Shown here one piece after another: positions 27,207 through 35,046 of a DNA stretch of 64,000 nucleotides. Origin of the DNA: Sediminibacterium roseum (GTDB lineage Bacteria; Bacteroidota; Bacteroidia; Chitinophagales; Chitinophagaceae). Location: positions 1 through 64,000 of the forward strand of contig NZ_JAACJS010000011.1 in assembly GCF_009939005.1 (NCBI RefSeq), read 5' to 3'. The position numbers were made by a program, and so were the translations under genes. Within the stretch, counting starts at the first letter, position 1; each line of letters opens with the position of its first letter. The notes beneath the pieces are model-generated. The model was not told where the DNA came from. It saw only the letters and a program-made list of their open reading frames with translations, and searched no databases.

Positions 27207-27851
27207 ATGATCAAAACCATTTCTACGGCATTGGCCGTAACACTTCTCGTTGGCGCCTGCAATACAACCGCGTCTACAGAAGAAAAAGCAAAAGATGTAA
27301 TACCCGCCGCCGATTCAACCACGCACGGCCTGTTTATGGATGTGCACCACCTCGGCGCGGGCAAAGTAAAGGCGGCGGATGTGGCGGGTGCACATTCGAA
27401 GGACCTGGCGACGCAGTACAAATACGGCGTACAGTTTATCAAATATTGGGTAGATGAAAAAGCGGGCGATGTATATTGCCTTTCTTCCTCTGCCGATACG
27501 CAATCCATCCGTAAAACACATGCCGATGCGCATGGATTGCTGCCCGATGAGATCTTCGCGGTAACCCCTGGCCAGGAAGCCGTAGCAGTTGCGGGAAAAA
27601 GTTTTTACCTCGACATCCACGAGCTGGGTGCGGGAAAAGTTACTGCAAAAGATGTGGAAGGTGCCCACCAGAAAGACATCGCATTGCAGGGCAAATACGG
27701 TGTCAACTTTGTGAATTACTGGGTGGATGAAAAAGCAGGCCGCGTGGTTTGTTTATCGCAATCTGCAGATACTGCATCCATCATCAAAACACACAAGGAG
27801 GCGCATGGCCTGTTGCCCACTTCTGTTGTGAAAGTTGTGCAGGGACAATAA
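27207..27851 (+). CDS. Lipoprotein with two tandem DUF4242 domains
   Basis: This 214-residue protein has a lipoprotein signal with lipobox LVGAC (C18). Two homologous domains follow, at about 35-120 and 128-214. Each runs from a DxHxLGAGKV opening through GAHxKDxAxQxKYGVxFxxYWVDEKAG and CLSxSADTxSIxKTHxxAHGLLP. This is the DUF4242 family, related to the SCO4226 nickel-binding protein. The conserved histidines and the cysteine in each copy suggest metal binding, but this is an inference. The copies are similar enough to indicate a recent internal duplication. The protein probably sits in the periplasm on a membrane anchor. Confidence 0.88.
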   Translation: MIKTISTALAVTLLVGACNTTASTEEKAKDVIPAADSTTHGLFMDVHHLGAGKVKAADVAGAHSKDLATQYKYGVQFIKYWVDEKAGDVYCLSSSADTQSIRKTHADAHGLLPDEIFAVTPGQEAVAVAGKSFYLDIHELGAGKVTAKDVEGAHQKDIALQGKYGVNFVNYWVDEKAGRVVCLSQSADTASIIKTHKEAHGLLPTSVVKVVQGQ

Positions 27852-27989
27852 TTTTTTGAGTTGATTTTTGGTTGAGGGGGCGGGTAACCGCTCTCTTCTT
27901 TTTTGTCCTTGTGGCAGGAATCCGGGTAAACATCGCTTTTTAGCTGGGCAACAAAGCAGCCAGGCAAGTAAATTTATGCACGTTCAGGC

Positions 27990-28496
27990 TCATTGCACAA
28001 AAGGAAAATCCCGCACGTGGGTCCATGGCCCGTTGTTGTACTTCCACAGGGAAAGACCGGTTGCCCCGATAGAAAAAGGCTTGAAATCTTTCGACAAATA
28101 TTCCGCAAGCTGCTGTGCTTTCCAGGCGGTTACTTTGTTCTGGATGGTAATGTGCGGCCAGATCTTCTTCCTGTCCTGCGCAGTTAAATACGCATACAAC
28201 ACGCGTTGCATCGCCGCGTGCAGCTCCCTGATCTCTTCCGAATCTATTGCGAAGGCAACGCCGTTCCCCATGTTCCTGATCCCGCTGATGCCCAGTGAAA
28301 AAGGCATTCTGCGCGACAATCGTGCAACGGTTTCTTCTACCAGCGGGATCCCGGGCGGCAACCGGTGAAACAAGGTGATGTGCGCGTCCAGGTAATTGCA
28401 CCAGGCCGGGAAATGTGTGTTGCGCAGTTGTGTAAAATGCGCCAGCGATGCATGATCCATGGAAACGGTAATGATCAAAGGCTGAGATGCGGGCAT
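27990..28496 (-). CDS. 2'-5' RNA ligase-like 2H phosphoesterase
   Basis: This 168-residue protein carries the two HxT/S motifs of the 2H phosphoesterase superfamily: HITLFHRLP (H39) and HITIQNKVT (about residue 130). These catalytic histidines face each other in the bilobed fold of the LigT/ThpR and CPDase groups, which act on 2',3'-cyclic phosphates or 2'-5' linkages. The true substrate is unknown. No signal peptide is present. It lies between two plus-strand genes and is transcribed alone. Confidence 0.85.
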   Translation of the reverse strand: MPASQPLIITVSMDHASLAHFTQLRNTHFPAWCNYLDAHITLFHRLPPGIPLVEETVARLSRRMPFSLGISGIRNMGNGVAFAIDSEEIRELHAAMQRVLYAYLTAQDRKKIWPHITIQNKVTAWKAQQLAEYLSKDFKPFSIGATGLSLWKYNNGPWTHVRDFPFVQ

Positions 28497-28715
28497 GACG
28501 CAAATTACAACAAACGGCGGCTACAGGGCTGGCGGCAAAGGGTTGGGGCACAAAAAACGGGGTTCCATCATTACAAAAAAACACGATCCCCTGTGCAGAA
28601 AGTTTTCCACCTGCGCAGGGGAAAACCCACCTGTTCCGGATAAAGTATGATTTTGTTACGATAAGTTAATGTATCTTGATTGCAGAATATTCTAATCCAC
28701 TTAAAACTAACACCA

Positions 28716-28901
28716 ATGGCAAAAGCGAAAAAAGCGGCTCCGAAAAAAGCAGCTAAAAAAGCAGCACCAAAAAAAGCGGCTCCGAAGAAAGCAGCCCCTA
28801 AAAAAGCAGCTCCAAAAAAAGCAGCTAAAAAAGCAGCTCCGAAAAAAGCGGCCCCAAAAAAAGCAGCTAAAAAAGCGGCTCCGAAAAAAGCGAAAACCAA
28901 A
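28716..28901 (+). repeat. Lys/Ala-rich tandem repeat tract inside the SWIB gene
   Basis: About 186 nt encode repeated AAPKKAA units (AAACC/GAAAAAAGCAGC-type codons) making up residues 1-62. Unit number could vary by slippage. The DNA is very A-rich and unlike the flanks. Confidence 0.85.
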
Positions 28902-29150
28902 AGAAAACTGAACCCTGCCCTGATGCAACCCCTGAACATCGGCGATAAGCTCGCTGCTGTTGTAGGCAACAAACCAATGCCGCGTTCTGCGATCGTTAAA
29001 AAACTCTGGGAATATTTCAAAAAGAACGGTCTCCAGGATTCAAAAAACAAAAGGATGATCAATGCTGATGCTACATTGAAACCTTTGTTTGGTAAAGACC
29101 AGGTTTCTATGTTTGATATCGGTAAGATCATCAGCAAGAATGTGAAATAG
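28716..29150 (+). CDS. SWIB/MDM2-domain protein with a histone H1-like tail
   Basis: This 144-residue protein has a strongly basic tail (residues 1-62) of AAPKK and AAKK repeats, then a SWIB/MDM2 domain (about 66-144) with RKLNPALMQPLNIGDKLAAV, RSAIVKKLWEYFKKNGLQD and MFDIGKIISKNV. The tail resembles histone H1 C-termini and should bind DNA without sequence preference. The protein is probably a nucleoid-associated factor; that role is inferred. ATG at 28716 is chosen over an upstream TTG at 28680. A strong terminator follows the gene, which is transcribed alone. Confidence 0.93.
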   Translation: MAKAKKAAPKKAAKKAAPKKAAPKKAAPKKAAPKKAAKKAAPKKAAPKKAAKKAAPKKAKTKRKLNPALMQPLNIGDKLAAVVGNKPMPRSAIVKKLWEYFKKNGLQDSKNKRMINADATLKPLFGKDQVSMFDIGKIISKNVK

Positions 29151-29167
29151 GTCTTTATAACTGTTTG

Positions 29168-29200
29168 AAAAGGCCGCGAATACGCGGCCTTTTCTTGTTT
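29168..29200 (+). terminator. Rho-independent terminator after the SWIB gene
   Basis: An 11-bp perfect stem (AAAAGGCCGCG, 29168-29178 with 29183-29193), a 4-nt loop and a T-rich tail lie 18 nt after the stop codon. Confidence 0.85.
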
Positions 29201-29306
29201 TTGTCCTTTATGGTTCCGTCGCATGCCTGGTGCGTTCTCTCCGGTTGCGCCGCCTTATTCTTGTTCACGATCCATTAATCACCACACCTGCCGCCCCTGG
29301 TCGCCA

Positions 29307-31754
29307 TCAATCCTTAACCCTGTTCTTTTCGCTGTCGGCCCCTACTGCATTGTGTTTGCGGAGGTCGTTCATCGCCTTTCCGAAACGGTAGGAAAGGGAA
29401 ATGCTTACAAAGCGGCTGTCGGGCGCATTGCGCCAATTGGCCTCTGTGAGCGCCAGGTTATTGATGATGCCGCGCGTGATGCTGGTATAAAACAGGTCGT
29501 TCACATTCACCCGCAAGGTTGATGCCGCTGATAGTTTTTTTGAGAACCCGGCATTGACACGTCCGCGCGGCAGCAATACAAACTGGTTGTTCGTGAGCCT
29601 TGTCTGGTAAACCGCATCCACCTGTGCGTTCCAGCCCTTACCGAGTTTGAATTGAAGGTTGGGCTGCGAGAACCAGAACGTTCCCTTTGTATCCAATAGC
29701 CCCGTGTAAAAATTGCTCACGGCATGGATCTGCGTTACCTCTGTGTACAGGTGAAACGCCAGCCATTTTGTAAAATCAACATTGCCGTCGAGCGATACAC
29801 TGAGGTTGGTTACCTTCCCTATGTTGCCCGGGCGGCTGTAATAAGTGCCATTCAGTATCTCGATGGTTTCGTTGGTGCTGTTCACCGTTCTGCTGTAAGT
29901 AGCCGTTACGGTGAAATAACTCTTGTACCCGTAGGAGAGATTGATGTTGTGGGTGAATGCAGGCTGAAGGAACGGGTTTCCCACGTAATAGGTAAACTTA
30001 TCCAGCGGCGAGATAAAAGGGTTCAGATCCTGGTAATAAGGGCGCTCTATGCGTTTTCCGTAATTAAGCGACAACACATGATCCCCGGCACTGTCGATCT
30101 TATAATTGATGTACGCGGTTGGAAAAAGGCTCGTGTACGTTCTCCTGAACGAAGAATCCGGCTTCATCACATTACCCAGCTGGCGGCCATCAGAGATCGT
30201 ATGCTCCCCACGCAGCCCGAGCTGAAACGCCCACCGCTTGCCCTCCCTGTTGGCGTTCACATAGGCCGCGTGAATGGTTTCCTTGTAAATGAAATGGTTT
30301 GTTTTGTCGTAATCAGGGGTTGTGGTATTGTTGGCGGTATAGAAATATTCGGCCACGTTGTCTGTTTCGGTGTGGCTCGACTTCACCCCTGTTTCCAGTT
30401 TCCAGCCGGTGGCGAGCGGGTGGCTGTAATCCATTTTTCCCGACCATATACTGATGCGCGCAGGGAGGTTGCCGGATAGTTTGTCTGCATAAGACAACGA
30501 TCCATTGGGTTGGTAAGTGAAATTATTGAACAACTGCTCATTGCCTGTTCTGTAACTGATGTAATCGGCATCCGCCGTAAGTTCGGGGCCGCTTTTTTTG
30601 TACTGGTGCCTGAAGTTGAGGTTGATGCCGCCGTTGCGGAAAAAGTTCTCCTGTGTATTGTGTGCAACGATGGTAGAATCAAGGGCGCCTGCGGCATTCA
30701 GTATTTTACTTTCGTTGTCGTTGTTGCGGTGCCCCGTGCGGGATACGCCGGTGAGTACGATGCCGAATGTTGTTTTATCGGTAGCATAATAATCCGCACC
30801 CAGTTTTGCCGTAACCGCACCTGCGCCCGGGCGGATGAGTGTGTTTTGGATAAAATCCGATTTGCGGGTGCCATCCGGCTTCTTGAAATAACGGTTGATG
30901 TTCAGATCGGTAAAACCGTTCTGGGTGTTGTAAGTGATCAATCCAAATGTATTGAACTTGTTGTTGCGGTAGTTAAAGTTGAAATTATTGTTCGTTCTGA
31001 AGTAAACACCCTGTATAACGGACCCGATCACGGTTCCGTTGAAACCCTTTACCCTTGTGCGTTTGGTGCGGATGTTGATCACACCTGCGCCTCCCGCCGC
31101 ATCGTATTTTGCGGGTGGGTTGGTCATCAGCTCTATCTGGTCTATCGTGGATGCGGGTAACGAACGCAGGTAACTTTCAAGGTCCGCGCCCGATAAATAG
31201 GTAGGCTTGTCATCGATAAAGATCACCACACCTGTCTTTCCTTTCATACTCACCACGCCGTTCTGGTCAATGGAAATACCCGGCGCTTTCTCCAGCGCCT
31301 CAAAGGCAGTTGATCCTGCCGCGGTGATCATTGCATCTACGTTTACAACCGTCCGGTCTATCTTTCTTTCCACCATTGGTTTTTGCGAGGTAACGGTTAC
31401 TTCCTGAAGCTTGTTCGTTTGCGTGGTCATTGTTACGCGCACAGCCACAGATGGGTTTGCCGTTTCCAATACGATCCGCTCGCTGCTGTATTTCTCAAAA
31501 CCCGTGAGTGTTACCGAGAGCCTGTAAGTGCCGGGTTTCAGTTTATCGATCTCGAAGGTTCCATTGTCGGCAGACAGCGTTGTTTTTACGATCACGTCCT
31601 TATCGCCCAGCAGCACAACCGTGGCTCCTTCCAGCGGTTTGCGTGCAGAATCCGCAATGGTTCCATGAATAGTGCCAAGCTGTGTTTGCGCACTTGATTT
31701 GAGGGACAACAATACGATCCCGAAAAAAAACAAAGCCTTTCTGTAGTTCATCAT
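29307..31754 (-). CDS. Outer-membrane beta-barrel receptor with carboxypeptidase-regulatory domain
   Basis: This 815-residue protein has a signal peptide ending at SSAQ and a CarboxypepD_reg-like domain (about 27-110, IHGTIADSARKPLEGATVVL). A TonB-type plug (about 130-225) contains RTVVNVDAM and KYDAAGGAGVINIRTKR. A large C-terminal barrel of the OMP_b-brl_3 type ends in SLSYRFGKAMNDLRKH. The family contains TonB-dependent-receptor-like proteins without a known ligand; iron or peptide uptake cannot be told apart here. No SusD-like partner is adjacent. It appears to be transcribed alone. The second methionine could be the true start. Confidence 0.88.
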   Translation of the reverse strand: MMNYRKALFFFGIVLLSLKSSAQTQLGTIHGTIADSARKPLEGATVVLLGDKDVIVKTTLSADNGTFEIDKLKPGTYRLSVTLTGFEKYSSERIVLETANPSVAVRVTMTTQTNKLQEVTVTSQKPMVERKIDRTVVNVDAMITAAGSTAFEALEKAPGISIDQNGVVSMKGKTGVVIFIDDKPTYLSGADLESYLRSLPASTIDQIELMTNPPAKYDAAGGAGVINIRTKRTRVKGFNGTVIGSVIQGVYFRTNNNFNFNYRNNKFNTFGLITYNTQNGFTDLNINRYFKKPDGTRKSDFIQNTLIRPGAGAVTAKLGADYYATDKTTFGIVLTGVSRTGHRNNDNESKILNAAGALDSTIVAHNTQENFFRNGGINLNFRHQYKKSGPELTADADYISYRTGNEQLFNNFTYQPNGSLSYADKLSGNLPARISIWSGKMDYSHPLATGWKLETGVKSSHTETDNVAEYFYTANNTTTPDYDKTNHFIYKETIHAAYVNANREGKRWAFQLGLRGEHTISDGRQLGNVMKPDSSFRRTYTSLFPTAYINYKIDSAGDHVLSLNYGKRIERPYYQDLNPFISPLDKFTYYVGNPFLQPAFTHNINLSYGYKSYFTVTATYSRTVNSTNETIEILNGTYYSRPGNIGKVTNLSVSLDGNVDFTKWLAFHLYTEVTQIHAVSNFYTGLLDTKGTFWFSQPNLQFKLGKGWNAQVDAVYQTRLTNNQFVLLPRGRVNAGFSKKLSAASTLRVNVNDLFYTSITRGIINNLALTEANWRNAPDSRFVSISLSYRFGKAMNDLRKHNAVGADSEKNRVKD

Positions 31755-31942
31755 TTGTGGTTGTAAACGTAAGGGTACTGCGATAGTTACAGGATTGTAA
31801 AGTAAAGGCGAAGATTTTTTTTTACGGTTCCGGTTATCATCGGGGGACGCCGTTGGTCTCTAAAACCGGCTTTTTTTTGCGAAAGAACCATGTGTTAAAA
31901 AGAGGAGCGTGCGTTTTTATTCTCTAAGCCTGAGCCATGGGT

Positions 31943-31972
31943 AAAAAAAAGAGAGCCGCTGGCGGCTCTCTC
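31943..31972 (-). terminator. Rho-independent terminator after tldE
   Basis: A 9-bp perfect stem (GAGAGCCGC, 31951-31959 with 31962-31970) is followed on the minus strand by an eight-T run. It lies about 25 nt past the tldE stop and ends the long minus-strand run that begins at moxR. Confidence 0.85.
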
Positions 31973-31994
31973 CAAATAAATATCCTACAAGGAA

Positions 31995-33329
31995 CTAAAC
32001 AGCATCCGATAAAGAAGTGAATGTGAAATCACGGATCTTCATCGCAGGGATGAGGTAACTGCGGTATGATTCCACACTGATGCTTCTCTCCTGTTTGCCC
32101 AATGCTTCTACGTTGTTGAGCATGATCACAGGGCTTTCGTTGAAACGAAGGTTTTTGATCGGGAACTTGATCTGTCCGTTCTCGATGTAAAAAGTTCCGT
32201 CGCGTGTGAGGCCCGTAAGTAACAATGATTGTGGGTCTACCATGCGGATGTACCAAAGGCGCGAAACGAGAATTCCTCTTTCGGTGCTTTTGATCAGGTC
32301 CTCAACAGAGGCCGTTCCGCCATCCATGATGATGTTGCTGGCAAACGGGCCGGGCTTTACGCCTTTTTTTTCTGCCCAGTATCTTGAGTAGTTGAGGTTC
32401 TTTACCACGCCTTTTTCGATCCAGTTCACCCGTCCGGCAGGATAACCGTCGCGTGTCCAGGTTGAAGATGGGAGATCGGGATGGAAGGGGTCGGAATAGA
32501 TGTTGACTTTCTCATCCATCAATTGTTCTCCCAACCGGTTACCGCCACCGGGTTTGCTCAGGAAGCTTCTTCCTTCATCGGCGCTGCGCGCGTCGAAGCG
32601 GAACATGTTCTCGAGCATATAAGTGGCTGCCACCGGTTCGAGGATCACCGTATATTTTCCCGGCTCGATGGCTTTGGCGCCAGCAGAGCCGTTTGCTTTT
32701 TTAGATGCTACCTGTGTTGCCGTAAGAGTATCCAGTTTTTTCACGTCGTTGAAACCACGCGCGGCATAGCCCGAACCGGTTCCTTCCTGGTTACGCGTTG
32801 TGATCGAGAAAATGACATCGGTGCCTTTGTTGTAGGCAAACAATCCTTTCGAATTCATCACCGCAACAAACGAAGTGGTATTCTCCAGGAAGCCCGCTGC
32901 TTCCAGCTTGGCGTCTTTGGCCACCTTGATGCTTTTGCCCACGGCTTCCGCTCTTGTGGCGGGTGTCATGGCTGCGGTAGATTCTACATAAGTAATCGAT
33001 TCTTTGAATTCGCCCTGGGGCCCCAGCAGCGGCATATACTCAGGATTTTCCGGTGCAAGTTGTGCGAGCTCTTCTGCGCGGCGTACCACTTTCTCCAGCG
33101 ATGCGTCATCAAATTCATTGATGGAGGCGCTGCCGGTCTTTTTTCCGAAAGTAGAACTCACCTGGAGGCTCATTGTGCTGATATCGCCCGCGGTTGAAAC
33201 GGCATTGCGCGCATAACGTACGTTACCGCCTTCCTGGCCGCTAAGTCCGGCTTCGCATTCATCTGCTTTTGAATACGCCATTACTTTTTTCAACAACGCC
33301 TGCGCTTCTTCTTTTGTTAATATTGCCAT
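31995..33329 (-). CDS. TldE/PmbA-type metalloprotease-partner protein
   Basis: This 444-residue protein is a TldD/PmbA-family member without the HExxxH zinc motif, so it is the TldE-like, non-catalytic partner. Typical features are GNVRYARNAVSTAGD near the start, and MRKRG-like glycine-rich strands near the C-terminus (LLLTGLTRDGTFYIENGQIK, then FNESPVIMLNNVEALG). In E. coli, TldD and TldE form a heterodimer that cuts unfolded peptides and matures microcin B17. The gene starts 8 nt after tldD, so the two are translated as a pair. No export signal is visible, in contrast to its partner. Confidence 0.92.
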   Translation of the reverse strand: MAILTKEEAQALLKKVMAYSKADECEAGLSGQEGGNVRYARNAVSTAGDISTMSLQVSSTFGKKTGSASINEFDDASLEKVVRRAEELAQLAPENPEYMPLLGPQGEFKESITYVESTAAMTPATRAEAVGKSIKVAKDAKLEAAGFLENTTSFVAVMNSKGLFAYNKGTDVIFSITTRNQEGTGSGYAARGFNDVKKLDTLTATQVASKKANGSAGAKAIEPGKYTVILEPVAATYMLENMFRFDARSADEGRSFLSKPGGGNRLGEQLMDEKVNIYSDPFHPDLPSSTWTRDGYPAGRVNWIEKGVVKNLNYSRYWAEKKGVKPGPFASNIIMDGGTASVEDLIKSTERGILVSRLWYIRMVDPQSLLLTGLTRDGTFYIENGQIKFPIKNLRFNESPVIMLNNVEALGKQERSISVESYRSYLIPAMKIRDFTFTSLSDAV

Positions 33330-33337
33330 GGTTGTAA

Positions 33338-34975
33338 TTAGATTTTGCGTGCTGTATTAATAACGTTTACTCCATCAAACTTGGTGGTACTGCTGCCATG
33401 CGATACGGCGTTCGATTGTCCGGGCTGCCCCTTTCCATCGTTGAATGCACCACCCAGGCGATAATCGCTTTCGTCTGCAATCGCTGAACACGAGTTCCAG
33501 AACTCCTGCGTATTGGCCTGGTAGGAAACATCTTTCAGCATACCCACGATCTTACCGTTCTTCACTTCGTAGAACGATTGTCCGCCGAACTGGAAATTGT
33601 AACGTTGCTGATCAATAGAGAACGAGCCATCGCCAATGATGTAGATGCCTTTTTCTGTATTCTTGATGATATCGTCAACACTCATTTTTTGTTTTCCCGG
33701 CTGCAGCGATACATTCGGCATGCGCTGGAACTGTACATCGCTCCATGTCTGCGCGTAGCAGCATCCCTGTGATTCTTTCAATCCGAGGATATGCGCCTGG
33801 TCGCGGATGGCCTGGAAGTTTACAAGCACACCGTCTTTGATGATGTCCCATTTCTTTGCAGGAACGCCCTCATCGTCGTAACCCACCGCGCCGAGTGAGC
33901 CCGGCTGCAGTTTATCGGCAACAATGTTCACGAGCTTGCTTCCGAAATGGAAATCTTTTGAACGTAATTTTTCGAGTGTAAGGAAGCTTGTACCTGCGTA
34001 GTTGGCTTCGTAACCCAATACACGGTCGAGCTCCGTAGGGTGCGCCACCGATTCATGGATCGTTAACCACAGGTGCGATGGATCGAGGATCAGGTCGTAT
34101 TTACCCGGCTCCACCGATTTTGCATTTACTTTCTGTGATACTTCTGCAGCCGCGTTCTTTACATCGTCGAGGATATCGTAACGGTCCTTGTAACGCGTAA
34201 CAATACCCGGAACGCTTGAGCCCGGTTTGGGCGTGAGGTACTCGTACCCCATTCCTACAGGTGAACTCAGCGATTTTCTTGATTCGAATTTTCCGGAGGC
34301 CCTGTCCACTTTCTGCACCGTAAAATTCGGGAACAGCCTGTGGATGTCCTGGTCGATATAGGACCCGTCTGTGGAAGCAAAGAATTTCTGCTCGTTCACA
34401 GCAAGGATCACCGAGTTAACGAAGGTTGCACCAGCGGCCATGGCGGCTGCGTTCACAGAAAGCAACAGGTCTACTTTTTCTTTCACCGGAACGGCGAAAG
34501 CATTTTTTTCGATCGGTGTTTTCCATGTTACATCACCAAAACCTTTCTGTGCCGCCAGCTGAACCGGATCGGAACCGATCTTCGCATTGGCCTTTGCAAC
34601 GGCCACTGCGCGTTCTGCCGTACGGGCCACATCGTCTTTGGTAACTTTGTTGGACGCCGCAAAACCCCAGCAGCCATCGGCGAGTACGCGGATACCCACG
34701 CCGAAAGATTCTGAGTTGGCAACGTTCTGTACGCGGTTTTCGCGTGTGGCAACAAACTGGTTGAGGTACCTGCCGATCCTTACATCGGCATAAGTAGCGC
34801 CTTTGGCGCGTGCGGCATTGAGCGCCACATCAGCAAGTTGTTTTTTCAGACTCACATCCATACCATCGTTCAATAATTGCGATGGATCAATGGATCTACC
34901 AAACAAGCCCAGATCCGGCAGCATCATGGCCCCGGCCCCCATTGCTGATAGTTGTAAAAAATCTTTTCTTTTCAA
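33338..34975 (-). CDS. TldD-type metalloprotease with export-like N-terminus
   Basis: This 545-residue catalytic subunit contains HESVAH (H307, E308, H312), the HExxxH zinc site of TldD, and a late cysteine in FWNSCSAIADE that may be the third ligand. The first ~27 residues (MKRKDFLQLSAMGAGAMMLP) resemble a Tat signal with a KR in place of RR; E. coli TldD is cytosolic, so this is notable. It is followed 8 nt later by tldE and preceded by the MoxR/BatA-type genes 71 nt upstream on the same strand. The natural substrate is not evident; no precursor peptide gene is recognised here. Confidence 0.93.
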   Translation of the reverse strand: MKRKDFLQLSAMGAGAMMLPDLGLFGRSIDPSQLLNDGMDVSLKKQLADVALNAARAKGATYADVRIGRYLNQFVATRENRVQNVANSESFGVGIRVLADGCWGFAASNKVTKDDVARTAERAVAVAKANAKIGSDPVQLAAQKGFGDVTWKTPIEKNAFAVPVKEKVDLLLSVNAAAMAAGATFVNSVILAVNEQKFFASTDGSYIDQDIHRLFPNFTVQKVDRASGKFESRKSLSSPVGMGYEYLTPKPGSSVPGIVTRYKDRYDILDDVKNAAAEVSQKVNAKSVEPGKYDLILDPSHLWLTIHESVAHPTELDRVLGYEANYAGTSFLTLEKLRSKDFHFGSKLVNIVADKLQPGSLGAVGYDDEGVPAKKWDIIKDGVLVNFQAIRDQAHILGLKESQGCCYAQTWSDVQFQRMPNVSLQPGKQKMSVDDIIKNTEKGIYIIGDGSFSIDQQRYNFQFGGQSFYEVKNGKIVGMLKDVSYQANTQEFWNSCSAIADESDYRLGGAFNDGKGQPGQSNAVSHGSSTTKFDGVNVINTARKI

Positions 34976-35046
34976 TGTTAGCCCTCCTGGTAAATTTTGT
35001 TATGAAATTGGTTTTCTCAAAGCATGCTACATAATACGATATATTT

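Noticed and set aside
28571..29224. Phe/Ala-rich ORF antisense to the SWIB gene (FFGAAFFGAAF)
   Set aside because: Produced by the reverse complement of the Lys/Ala repeat; not a membrane protein gene.
31830..31878. CCGGTT/AACCGG stem followed by a T-run on the plus strand
   Set aside because: Six-bp stem with a 28-nt loop and no plus-strand gene upstream; too weak to call a terminator or small RNA.
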